Source of the DNA: Adenophora triphylla var. japonica
Taxonomy: Eukaryota > Streptophyta > Magnoliopsida > Asterales > Campanulaceae
Length of the DNA: 64,000 nucleotides
Assembly (NCBI GenBank): GCA_022495995.1
Contig: JAFEMH010001482.1
Span: 403,550-467,549, forward strand
Direction of reading: 5' to 3'
The notes below the pieces were generated by a model. That model did no database searches, had not been told where the DNA came from, and saw only the letters and a list, made by a program, of their open reading frames with translations. A program made the position numbers and the translations under genes. Below, one piece after another: positions 22,104 through 32,811 of this stretch (position 1 is the first letter of the stretch; each line of letters starts with the position of its first letter).

Positions 22104-23670
22104 CATTGAAAAACTTTTTGTTCTAAAAAATGAAGACGATACTCGGTATATAGGTGGAAACCACTAACCTTCCTGTATCGCTCCCTAACCCGGGGCTTGG
22201 GATAAATGGTGGTCTAACAATCCCACGTACCAGTATCATTCTTCTATTTTCTGAAAAAAGAGAAAAGTTTTTCTTAAGAGAGTCTAACTTTCTTCAAATC
22301 AACTTGGACAATTTCGACATTCACCTTGTGTGTACATTTGTGTCATTTTGTGTGCTCAAATGCACCTTGCCATGCTTTGGTATGTGACACTATTGGAAGC
22401 CAGGGCTTCCCCTTTTGCAATTTGCTCTTCCCGTTGATCAGAACAGGGCAGGATAACGCTGGACTACAGCTACTGGTAAATTCTAACATTTGGGGCAGTC
22501 CCCTTTTGTCATGCTTTGACTCATTCTCTTGTTTTTTCCTTTGCATATTACATAAAAAAACAAAACAAAAAAAAATCTTTTACAAAAAAGCAAAAAATAT
22601 TTTCCTAGAAAATACCTTCACACTACTCGCACTCTACCCGCACATAGAGTTAGAACCCGGGAGTGTACGGACGGCATCGCGGAAAGTGACATGTTTCGCT
22701 GACGTTTGAGCGCCTAAAGTCCTCCTAGCCAGTGAGTCAGCCAACACTTGTCCGTGACACACTTTCTACCGTGACCGGTTGGTTTTTGGCCAATGCTTTT
22801 CAAAACATTTTAAACTCGGTTTTCAAAATTTTCTCACAAAGTCCGAGTCATACACCGTCTCCAAAAATCTTGGCATACTTTCCCTCTTCGTGTCGGAATC
22901 ACGACATAATTCAAACGTAAGTACACGTTAAGATCTCTACATGTCTCGACGTAGGTACATATCGATTTCTCGGCTTGGCTTCGTGAGAAGTCATGACGCG
23001 TTCTCGATATGTGTCAACACGGGACCATGTCGAATTATTAACGCATACTAACGAGAGTTATGCCGAAATTTCGCCACCAAGTGACGAGAGGCCATGCCAG
23101 ATTTCCAACTCGAAAAGAGAGGAAGTCATGCCCAATTCCTCGAGGGTTTTACCTCCAAATTGCGGTCTCGTACGTTCAAACGTACGTTCGACCCTCTCTC
23201 CTCCCGAGTTTAGACGTTGACTTGGACTTGGTTTTGAAAATCCCGAGTTTGACTTGTTTTGACTCGTATGCCCATATGTTCGTTCTCCCTTTCGGTTGGT
23301 GGGTTCCACCTGCCCTATAGGACCTCTGCCGGGATTGTCCGTCCCGGAGGTGCAATACAGGTGGAATACGGGGGGTCTATAGACGTAGTGATGGAACCCA
23401 CTGATCCAGGAATAGCGTAGATTGCGAAAATGAAGGTTTCCCCCTTTTCCAACCATTTCTAGGATCAATAAAAATCATTTTTATAAAAAAAAAATATAAA
23501 AATATAAAAACAAAAAGAGAGCATATGCATGAGTCCGTCCTAAGCCTATCCTCTCCCCCACCTAAAGCCATTCTCTCCCCCTTTCAGCGAGCAAGTATTG
23601 GGTCAGAGTTCCGGGTGGTCGGTTAATCAGTTTCTCTCCAGTCAGGGGTTCGTTTCCAGCGATCTCAGAA
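22104..23670 (+). other. Element B untranslated leader
   Basis: About 1.57 kb between primer-binding site and gag with no long open frame. It contains a partly repeated stretch at about 23000-23150 (gagag..catgcc words) and the conserved 103-nt hairpin at 23299-23401. Confidence 0.7.
23299..23401 (+). promoter_or_regulatory. Conserved 103-nt leader hairpin, element B copy
   Basis: The outer arms GTGGGTTCCA and TGGAACCCAC pair perfectly over 10 bp. Inside, two CTATAG words face each other and CCGGGA pairs with TCCCGG. Element D has a counterpart of exactly the same length at 60994-61096 on the minus strand. Confidence 0.72.
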
Positions 23671-25841
23671 ATGGCAGATTTGCAAGTTCCAGCAGGTTTG
23701 GGTCCGAACGCAGGTGTTGATCCAGCTCAGAATCAAAATGTCAGTCAAGGTGTAGGGCCAGATCAAGGTCAGAATGCGGGGCCGAACGCAGCCCTGAATG
23801 CCTCTCCTAGCAGTGGTTATGGCATGGGTCCTCACATGACACCCCCGAGAAGTCCGTTTGTTAACCCTCACCCAGGTTTCAACTTCTCTCAAGAAGCTTC
23901 CCTCCGTGCTGCTCTCGAAGCCTCTCGTGCCCATGAGGAAGCCGGTTGGGCTTGCTATGTCGAAGTAATGCGCATGCAAGGCGTTGCCGTAATCCGTCAC
24001 GCCGATGGGTCGTACGAAGAAATCAGGGAAGAGCCCGATGTCACTATCACCGGCACTGGCTTTGTTCCCCCATCCTCACCTAGACAAAGCCTTCACAATA
24101 TGCCTCCACCAGTCTCCTATGGTGTGCCTGGCTCCCTCTTGATGCCGACTCATGGGGGTATGTCAAGACCTCCCCCTATCCCAGTATCTACTTATGGTAT
24201 GCAATACGGGCTGAGGGGCGAATCAAGCTCCTTATCGAAGGTCAGTGCTCAGGACCAGTTTATGTTTTATCCCCAGAACCAGCTTGGGCAGGGTCATCAA
24301 CCCAGTGGTGTCAATCAAGAGCCGTTTGGGTATACTCAGAATCAGTTTAGGGCTCAGGGTCAAAGTCCGTATGACAACGCGAGTCAGCCATCCAACCCAG
24401 CTTTTAGTGGTCAGTTTGTTGCTCCTCATGATCAGTCCAATCAACAGCAGAACGGGTATCGCATGTCAGGAAGCCAGATTTGCCAGGATCAGATCCCGCA
24501 ATATCCACAACCCCAATTCCAAAACAACATCCCTCACTTCCGCGGTTTGTTCTCCTCTCACCCAAGATTCGTACGGTTCCACCCCGTATTCAGCTCCGTG
24601 CACCGGTATCAGGTCCCCTGCCCACGGTCGTCGGCAACAATCCGCATAGCTTTGGGCCCCGAATCCCAATGTCCAATTCAATGGTTACGACATGTACGGA
24701 ACAAGATCCTCACTTAGGTTGGTTTAGTGGACAAAGCAATGATAGCATACCCAGACTGTTGGTCTTCCTCCCGGCCGCCTTGCCCAATCGTGCCCATGCC
24801 GCATTTTCCAAAGGCCATCTCGACGGTAGCTCCGATTGTAGGACAACCCCATCTTCCGAGATTTCGAGTTTGAAAGAAGAGTCAAGTATGTGAAAGAGCA
24901 ATTACACAAGATGACTTTGGGTCGACATGGTCAATTCTGTAGATCTCAAGGACTCTAAGGCCCTCCCGAAGAACTTCAAGATGCCCCCTATAACTAAGTT
25001 TGAAGGCTCCACATGCCCTAAAACTCACATGAACAGCTACATCATGTCAATGGGTGCCAAAGGGGCCACCGAAGAGATGCTAGCCCTTTACTTTCACTTA
25101 TCCCTCGATGACTCTCCTTTGAGATGGTTCCTAAGTCTTAAACCGGAAGCGAGGGCTACGTGGTCCCAGATCAGTGATGCCTTTTTGGACAAATACATAG
25201 GAAGTGTCGAGTGGTACACCACTTGTAGTGATTTGATCGGCACCATCCAGAGGCATGATGAGTCCGTAACAGACTTTTATAAGAGGTGGAACAAGAAGCT
25301 TAATGAGTTGGCTCACCCAATTCCCCTCTCTGACGAGAAGTCCATCTTCCTTTCATGTGTCAAGCCATCCGTCAGGGAAGCCATTGGCCGGGGGTACTAC
25401 CCGAATCTGCGAGAAATGGTGAGTGCAGGGGCTGAAAGCGAGAATGCTACCTATTCCATTGTTCCAAGCTCTACCCCTGTCGCTCCAAAGGGTAAAGAAA
25501 CTGCTGTCTCTAACACCGTCAACTACATTCAAGGGGAGAAGAGCCAGTTATCTGGCCGTGGTGGAGGAAGGCCCTAGCGGCAGAAATTCGATGATTTGGG
25601 GATGCCAACTGAGGAGGCATTTAATGGTTTGGTAAAGGCTGGGCTGATCAAGCCTCTGGATAATTACAACCCGGTCAAGGCAAATCCCAATCTGGATACT
25701 AGCAAGTTTTGCCTCTACCATCGCACTGGACATGTTACCAATGACTGCGTCCCTTTAAAGCTGCGCATCCAAAGGCTTATTGATGAGGGGAAGATCGAGA
25801 AGGCTCCTCGCCCCAATGTGATTACCAATCCACTTCTGTGA
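23671..25841 (+). pseudogene. Element B gag polyprotein, frameshifted and with one stop
   Basis: The start ATG at 23671 (MADLQVPAGLGPNAG) opens a 348-codon Gln/Pro/Gly-rich N-terminal region. The frame is disturbed between about 24480 and 24926. From 24927 the capsid core is open: LPKNFKMPPITKFEG, SPLRWFLSLKPEARATW, DFYKRWNKKLNELAHPIP and YPNLREMVSAG. TAG at 25575-25577 interrupts it in a Gly/Arg-rich linker. The same frame then continues to 25841 with a zinc knuckle C-x2-H-x4-H-x4-C (FCLYHRTGHVTNDC). The order is that of Ogre gag. The frame ends after PNVITNPLL with no protease, unlike the gag-pro fusions of autonomous Ogre elements. Confidence 0.85.
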
Positions 25842-28571
25842 TCTTCACCAGAACCCAGGGCCCTCCCATCCAATATTAATACAGTCAATCAGTCTTTGTA
25901 GGATCTAGATTGTCTGTTTGTTTCTTTGATGAATGTCCTTTATCGGACAAGAGTCTGTCAAGTCCACGTTGGACTAGTTTTTTCTTCTAATAATAAAAGT
26001 CTTTGTTTCTTTTCCTGCTAGACTCGAGACATCACATGCCCACCCACGTTACAATTAATTGAAATGGTCTTATCCTAGATGATCACCTTTGCTGCTCAAT
26101 CGCTAATGCTTTGAAATAACTCATGTTTAAATTAATCGGAGTGAGAAAATCAATTAATATCCTTCTCAAATTGGGGCTTACCAACTCCCCATCTTGCATT
26201 TCATATGCTCACATCTCTTTCATTATCCTCATCATTTCGTTGATCGAGAATTTGCATCAATCTTTCTCATTTAAAGCTTAAGCAAGCAACGAAGACTTAA
26301 TTTCGTTTAGGTCATCCGGTAGGGATTGCGGTTGAAGCCTTTCACCCATAGGAAAGCCATTACCTCACCCTCACCAAACAATATTCTTTCATTTCAAGAT
26401 CGGCGTGTTTTGAAACCCCATCTAGCCATCACCTTTCCTCCTTGCTGAGAGAAGTCCAAGCAATGCCAAGAAGTTAGCTTCGAGAGTCGGCGGCGCGCAA
26501 AATGTTCAAGTCATGCAGAAAGGACAAATATAATCCTCAGCTCCTCAGGAAGTCTTTCAAATTCTCAAAAAAAAAAAAAAAGGATTTTAAATCCTCACGA
26601 TCTTGGATAAAATCCTAAGCTCCTCAGGAAGCCTTCCAATCCTTAAAAGAAGGACTTTAAATCCCCACATCTCAGAAATAATCCTCAAGTCCTCAAGGAG
26701 GCCTTCCAAATTCTAAAAAAAGAAGGATTTTAAATCCTCACAATCCAGCAAAAAATTCCCGACTTCTCGAGAAGCTCTCCCATGATAAAAAAGAAGCCCG
26801 CTCTCGATAGCTTGGACTTCCTCTCACCATTACCTTAAATCAATCCCGAGCCATCCTCTCGATTTTAGAGGATATTCCCATTTTCCTTAAACAATTCCAA
26901 GCCATCCTCTCAATTTTAGAGGATATTCCCTTTACCATTACCCTTGCCTTTGGCCAAAGCCAAAATTTGAAATCAATCTTCCTCGCCGTAGATTTCCCAA
27001 ACACATCCCCGCAAGCCAACCTCTCATTTTTAGAGGTTCAGTCAATAAAAGGCCTAGCCGACCTCTCATCTTAAGAGGTCATGACATTCCAAATCACCCG
27101 ATGGCCGATCGAAGCCCGGAAACCCAACTACAGTCCCTACCGGATAACAATTTCATTCTGATATCCTCGAGATCTAAATCAGATTAATGCTTCATTGCTT
27201 GTTTAAATCAGAGTCGAATCCATCTTGGCTCAAAAGATCATCAATCTAAGATTATGCAAATTCAATCCATTCATTCGACACTTCATGTGAGCATATTTCA
27301 TTTCTCCTCCACAAACATTTGCCGTGGATGTCCCACTAGGGCTTCGCGTCCGTGTCTTTCATGGACACTCCAAGGGGACATGATCTTCAATCCCCCAATT
27401 CTCAAAATCCTCGAGGGTCCCCCAAATCTCAAGTTTTCACATTCATTCTCTTCATTCGGGATAAGCCCGAACTACGGCGACCTGAGCTCCTCATCAGGAG
27501 GGGAACGTAGGCAACCATAATTGGTCCGGTCGAAATCACAAAAAATCTCAGAAAATCCGGTCTCATCAAGGACCGTTCCTGTACACTTTCCATCCTTCCG
27601 GATTTGATCTCGATGTCAATTGGTTTTCTCCTTGTGACCAATCAAAATATTTGTTCATATCAGACTTAGTGTTTGAATAACCCGAACATCAATAAAGGGT
27701 TTTAAGCAGCTTTGTGATCATCATGAATAAGACAAGTTTTCAAGTGTCTCGACAAGTCTTCTCTCTCTCCGTCATAGGGAAATAAAGCCAAACACTGTCT
27801 TTCTGTCAGCAGGGGCTTCCAAAAACTTTTCCACACCTTGTCGTGTTTATACTCTCTCAAAAGAGTCAAACCCAAAGCAAGTGTGTCATACACAAATTCG
27901 GGATTCATTGCCACTTTTCAAAAAATGTGCCCCTGCACGTATATATTTCCAAGTCTGTGACTGATTGACTAAGGTCTGGAAAGATGGGTGCCTCCTGGGT
28001 CGCGTGATGATTATGCCTGTAATAGGATTGCATTGGACCTCTCTTCATAACGTTCCAATTTGAGCCAAATGTTGGATCTGGGGGATGATGCCAAGGTTGA
28101 AGATGAATTTTGGGGCTGCTGTGGATCGCTGGTATTTGCCTTTGGCAAAGTTGTCCTTTTACAAACGCTGGGGGCTAGTTTCCCAAGAAAGTCAGTAAAC
28201 GTGACCATCCATCAAACGTCAGAACTGGCTGCATCTGCAGCACTCCATCGGCAATCCGATACTTGCTCAAAACCTGTCCAAAGCAGCCCGAAACTCTATA
28301 TGCATTCCCCCTACTCACCAGCCGCATGGGAGAGGATTTGGCACACTTTGCACCCAAATATATTACCAACCCCCAACAAACGCCATCCTTCTTACCATTT
28401 CTTGGGACGGACTAATACATATAAACAAATAAGTCTAGATGCTATCAATGGAATGCATTAGTTGCAAAATACAAAGATTTTATTTTACAAAGTGAGAAGC
28501 AATAGATTAGTGCATGCATTGTTCCTTCTCTCTATCTAAGAGTCCAAAGCATGAAAAAAGGGGATTTCCAC
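25842..28571. other. Element B non-coding region after gag, with short repeats
   Basis: No pol domain is seen on either strand where protease and RT would be expected. From about 26520 to 26790 there are three to four imperfect copies of a 70-80-bp unit (aaggattttaaatcctcac..tcaggaagccttcca). From about 26850 to 27080 a unit with ccatcctctcaattttagaggatattcc recurs. The rest shows nothing I can name. Confidence 0.6.
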
Positions 28572-28835
28572 GATCACTCTGACTCGGAATCATCCTCCTC
28601 ATCCTCCTCGGAGCCGCTGTCATCTTGGACGCTGCCTACCTCCTCCTCAGAGCCGATATGCTCCTGGCCGTCGCCGCCACCCTCCTATACCTCGTGGATC
28701 TCGCCATCCGAATCATCATCATCCTCATACTGGGCCCAAGGCCGAGGCTCACCATAATGTCTGCGCCACTGGGGTACTGCGGCAAGCGGGGGCTGGAAAG
28801 GATCATCCTCACCATCATCGTCAAAGGCCCGTCCT
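28572..28835 (-). pseudogene. Element B antisense exon encoding an acidic tail
   Basis: On the minus strand a good splice acceptor (cattgcag, ending about 28836) is followed by an open frame rich in Asp/Glu/Ser/Pro: FDDDGEDDPFQPPL..YEDDDDSDGEI, one in-frame TAG, then EEEVGSV and EDEEDDSESE, then stop. Its direction opposes gag, as for the antisense ORFs of A, C and D. It looks like the last exon of such a gene whose upstream part was replaced by tandem arrays. I cannot assign a family. Confidence 0.45.
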
Positions 28836-29213
28836 GCAATGACAAATGAATCAAAAGTCCGTTTTGAAATGGCAAATCATCGTCAAAGGTCCGTCTTGCA
28901 ATGGAAATGTTCATCAACGGCCAGTTTGGCAAAGGGCAAGTCCTCAATAGCCCATCTTGTAACGGTGAATCATCAGCCATATCCGTCTCGCAACGACAAA
29001 TTAACAGCAGAATCTGTCTTGCAACGGTAATATCAACCGCAAAGTTTGTGTTCTACCCGACAAATGTTTCCAAAGTCAGCCAATCACTTCAAGTGATCAT
29101 CGTGCGCACAACCCTTGCAGGTAAGCACATCACAGGTATGAAAGCATATCTCATTCACCTGCAAATCATCATTACTTTCTCAGATAAAAGTCATTTCAAG
29201 TCATAGAGTTCAT
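28836..29213. repeat. Degenerate repeats built on the antisense splice acceptor
   Basis: From about 28800 to 29040 words such as gtccgtcttgcaatggaaat recur five or six times at 30-50-bp spacing. Each is a diverged copy of the intron-exon junction just left of it. The remaining bases show nothing I recognise. Confidence 0.55.
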
Positions 29214-29244
29214 CTCGCGATCCTTTTGAGTCAATCTCGAACAC

Positions 29245-30850
29245 CTATTTGGGTTTATTCCCATACCTCTTTAGGCTCAATCCTACCCGTAGGCTTGTTC
29301 CTACACCTCTATAGGCTCGTTCCTATATCTCGCTAGGCTTGTTCCTATGCGTAGGCTTGTTCCTACACCTCTATAGGCTCGTTCCTATATCTCGCTAGGC
29401 TTGTTCCTATGCGTAGGCATGTTCCTACACCTCTATAGGCTCATTCCTATATCTCGCTAGGCTTGTTCCTATGCGTAGGCTTGTTCCTACACCTCTATAG
29501 GCTCGTTCCTATATCTCGCTAGGCTTATTCCTATGCGTAGGCTTGTTCCTACACCTCTTTAGGCTCGTTCCTATCCGTAGGCTTGTTCCTACACCTATTT
29601 GGGCTTGTTCCCATACCCCGCTAGGCTTGTTCCTATGCGTAGGCTTGTTCCTACACCTCTAAAGGCTCGTTCCTATATCTCGCTAGGCTTGTTCCTATGC
29701 GTAGGCTTGTTCCTACAACTCTTCAGGCTTGTTCCTATGCTTCTTTAGGCTTGTGCCTATACCCTTTAGGTTTGTTCCTATACCTCGCTAGGCTTGTTCC
29801 TATGCGTAGGCTTGTTCCTACACCTCTATAGGCTCGTTCCTATATCTCGCTAGGCTTGTTCCTATGCGTAGGCTTGTTCCTACACCTCTATAGGCTCGTT
29901 CCTAAATCTCGCTAGGATTGTTCCTATGCGTAGGCTTGTTCCTACACCACTATAGGCTCGTTCCTATATCTCACTAGGCTTGTTCCTATGCGTAGGCTTG
30001 TTCCTACACCTCTATAGGCTCGTTCCTATATCTCGCTAGGATTGTTCCTATGTGTAGACTTGTTCCTACACCTCTATAGGCTCGTTCCTATATCTCGCTA
30101 GGATTGTTCCTATGCATAGGCGTGTTCCTACACCTCTATAGGCTCGTTCCTATATCTCGTTAGGCTTGTTCCTATGCGTAGGCTTGTTCCTACACCTATT
30201 TGGGCTTGTTCCCATACCCCGCTAGGCTTGTTCCTATGCGTAGGCTTGTTCCTACACCTCTAAAGGCTCGTTCCTATATCTCGCTAGGCTTGTTCCTATG
30301 CGTAGGCTTGTTCCTACAACTCTTCAGGCTTGTTCCTATGCTTCTTTAAGCTTGTGCCTATAACCTTTAGGTTTGTTCCTATACCTCGCTAGGCTTGTTC
30401 CTATGCGTAGGCTTGTTCCTACACCTCTACAGGCTCGTTCCTATATCTCGCTAGGCTTGCTCCTATGCGTAGGCTTGTTCCTACACCTCTTCAGGCTCGT
30501 TCCTATATCTAGCTAGGCTTGTTCCTATGTGTAGGCTTGTTCCTACACCTCTTCAGGCTCGTTCCTATATCTCGCTAGGCTTATTCCTATGCGTAGGCTT
30601 GTTCCTACACCTCTTCAGGCTCGTTCCTATATCTTGCTAGGCTTGTTCCTATGCGTAGGCTTGTTCCTACACCTCTTCAAGCTCGTTCCTATATCTCGCT
30701 AGGCTTGTTCCTATGCGTAGGCTTGTTCCTACACCTCTTCAGGCTCGTTCCTATATCTCGCTAGGCTTGCTCCTATGCGTAGGCTTGTTCCTACACCTCT
30801 TTAGGCTTGTTCCTACACCCCTTTTAGGCTCGTTCCTATGTTTCATTCGG
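29245..30850. repeat. Element B tandem array 1 (62-bp unit, about 26 copies)
   Basis: The unit is three related subunits of 18, 22 and 22 bp starting aggcttgttcctatgcgt, aggcttgttcctacacctc and aggctcgttcctatatctc. A variant block (acacctatttgggc..) occurs at 29591 and again at 30192, so part of the array was duplicated as a 601-bp higher-order unit. Confidence 0.93.
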
Positions 30851-30892
30851 GTCTAAACGCCCGCCTCTCGGTCTTTCTCAAATCATTATTCT

Positions 30893-31020
30893 TTGGCCCG
30901 GAATGGCCATAAACTACCCGGTCCGGAAAACCGTACAGTTTCTAAACACAGAAATTGGCCCGGAATGGCCATAAACTACCCGGTCCGGAAAGACCGTACA
31001 GATTTCCCACTTAATACAAA
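30893..31020. repeat. Element B two-copy repeat before array 2
   Basis: Two copies of a unit of about 65-70 bp beginning ggcccggaatggccataaac and containing acccggtccggaaa. It links array 1 and array 2. Confidence 0.8.
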
Positions 31021-32270
31021 TCATCGGGGTGACTCCCCTTGGAACAGTCAATATCAGGGTACAAACGCCCATCCTCGGGGTGACTCCCCACCAAAAACAG
31101 TCAAATTCGCGGGTGACTTCCCAAAGAAAAAACAGTTAAATTCGCGGGTGACTCCCAAAGAAAATGTCAAAATCGCGGGATGACTCCCCACCAAAAAAAG
31201 TCAAATCCTCGGGGTGACTCCCCACCAAAAACAGTCAAATTCGCGGGTGACTTCCCAAAGAAGAACAGTCAAAATCGCGGGATGACTCCCCACCAAAAAC
31301 AGTCAAATTCGCGGGTGACTTCCCAAAGAAAAAACAGTCAAATTCGCGGGTGACTCCCAAAGAAAAAGTCAAAATCGCGGGATGACTCCCCACCAAAAAA
31401 AGTCAAATCCTCGGGGTGACTCCCCACCAAAAACAGTCAAGTTAGCGGGTGACTCCCAAAGAAAAAAGTCACATCTTCGGGGTGACTCCCCACCAAAAAC
31501 AAATAAGTTCGCGGGTGACTCCCAAAGAAAAAAGTCACATCTTCGGGGTGACTCCCCACCAAAAACAGTCAAGTTCGCGGGGTGACTTCCAAAAAAAAAA
31601 TAGTCAAATTCGTGGGTGACTCCCAAAATCAGTCAAATCCGTGGGGTGACTTCCCAAAGAAAAACAGTCAAATTCGCGGGGTGACGTCGCAAAGAAAAAA
31701 CAGTCAAATTCGCGGGCTACTTCCCAAAGAAAAAACAGTCAAATCCGCAGGGTGACATCCCAAAGAAAAACAGTCAAATTCGCGGGGTGACTTCCCAAAG
31801 AAAAAGCAGTCAAATTTGTGGGTGACTCCCAAAAACAGTCAAATTCGCGGGGTGACTTCCCAAAGAAAAAACAGTCAAATTTGCGGGCTGACTTCCCAAA
31901 GAAAAAACAGTCAAATCCGCGGGGTGACTTCCCAAAGAAAAACAGTCAAATTCGCGGGATGACTTCCCAAAGAAAAAGCAGTTAAATTCGTGGGTGACTC
32001 CCAAAAACAGACAAATCCGCGGGGTGACTTCCCAAAGAAAAAACAGGCAAATTCGCGGGCTGACTTCCCAAAGAAAAAATAGTCAAATCCGTGGGGTGAC
32101 TTCCCAAAGAAAAACAGTCAAATTCGCGGGGTGACTTCCCAAAGAAAAAGCAGTCAAATTCGTGGGTGACTCCCAAAAACAGTCAAATCCGCGGGGTGAC
32201 TTCCCAAAGAAAAAACAGTCAAATCCGCGGGGTGACTCCCCTTGGAACAGTCAATCTCGGGTACAAAGCC
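31021..32270. repeat. Element B tandem array 2 (about 36-bp unit)
   Basis: About 33 imperfect copies of a unit containing cagtcaaattcgcggggtga followed by cttcccaaagaaaaa. A four- to five-unit block recurs at roughly 175-bp spacing between 31800 and 32230, again a higher-order pattern. Short open frames through it are by-products of the repeat. Confidence 0.93.
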
Positions 32271-32306
32271 CATAGCCTTTCATTTGGCACACCCATCTTT
32301 AACGAA

Positions 32307-32342
32307 CTACGATTCGGCTTGATTCCCCCACGGGATACGTAG
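32307..32342 (+). promoter_or_regulatory. Conserved CTACG/CGTAG stem-loop, element B copy
   Basis: 36 nt in the sense strand, arms CTACG and CGTAG, inner TCCC/GGGA stem and the word GGCTTGATTCCC. Its position, between the tandem array and the polypurine tract, mirrors E and D. Confidence 0.7.
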
Positions 32343-32431
32343 GAATCCGCTTCATAAGAGGTCCAGCCACTTGACCATCTTGGTCACCTCTTTCCCCGCC
32401 ATTCGTGTTCGGCTCGGGATTCTCATTGTGT

Positions 32432-32463
32432 CGACGACCCCACTTCCCGTGGAAGTGACGTTG
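32432..32463 (+). promoter_or_regulatory. Conserved pre-polypurine-tract hairpin, element B copy
   Basis: 32 nt with outer arms CGACG/CGTTG (one G-U pair) and a perfect 7-bp inner stem CACTTCC/GGAAGTG closed by a 3-nt loop. It ends 2 nt before the polypurine tract. Confidence 0.72.
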
Positions 32464-32465
32464 CC

Positions 32466-32474
32466 GAGGGGCTC
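32466..32474 (+). promoter_or_regulatory. Element B polypurine tract
   Basis: GAGGGGCTC directly before the right LTR start TGTGAGTACC. It confirms the plus orientation of B. Confidence 0.75.
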
Positions 32475-32811
32475 TGTGAGTACCCTGATCCGAACCCATG
32501 ATTTGGATCCACTTTAATTAAAATTTGGGCTTATATAATTGCTAAAAGGCAATATTTAGTCCAAATATCCCAGCAGCCCATCAGTCCATTGGGCTCGCTG
32601 CTTTCGGCCCAATATGGCCAAAAGGTGTACGCTGTCGTCCGACATAGAAGTCACTAAGGCGGTTTAACTGCCCTTGTCGTGCGACATAAGACTCCCCATC
32701 AGCCTGCCTATAAATTCAAGGCATGGCTGATCATTTTAGAGGACTTGGAGGGCATATTGGGGAGGATACCAGTAATATAGGGGAAACTCTGTCCAAATAG
32801 AGTCTCCCTCT
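32475..32811 (+). repeat. Element B right LTR, first part
   Basis: 337 bp matching the start of the left LTR, up to the CT-rich stretch at left-LTR position about 20640. Element D is inserted here. The last five bases, cctct (32807-32811), are repeated at 63887-63891 as D's target duplication. Confidence 0.92.

Noticed and set aside
23377..24000. Minus-strand frames over the B leader and gag start
   Set aside because: They are shadows of the plus-strand gag and of the conserved hairpin.
28060..28461. A 133-codon plus-strand frame in element B
   Set aside because: No similarity I recognise, no supporting start context, and it lies in a repeat-rich non-coding part; chance length is plausible.
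29245..32270. Regular short repeats resembling a CRISPR array
   Set aside because: Units are directly adjacent and variable with no unique spacers, there are no cas genes, and the context is a plant retrotransposon.
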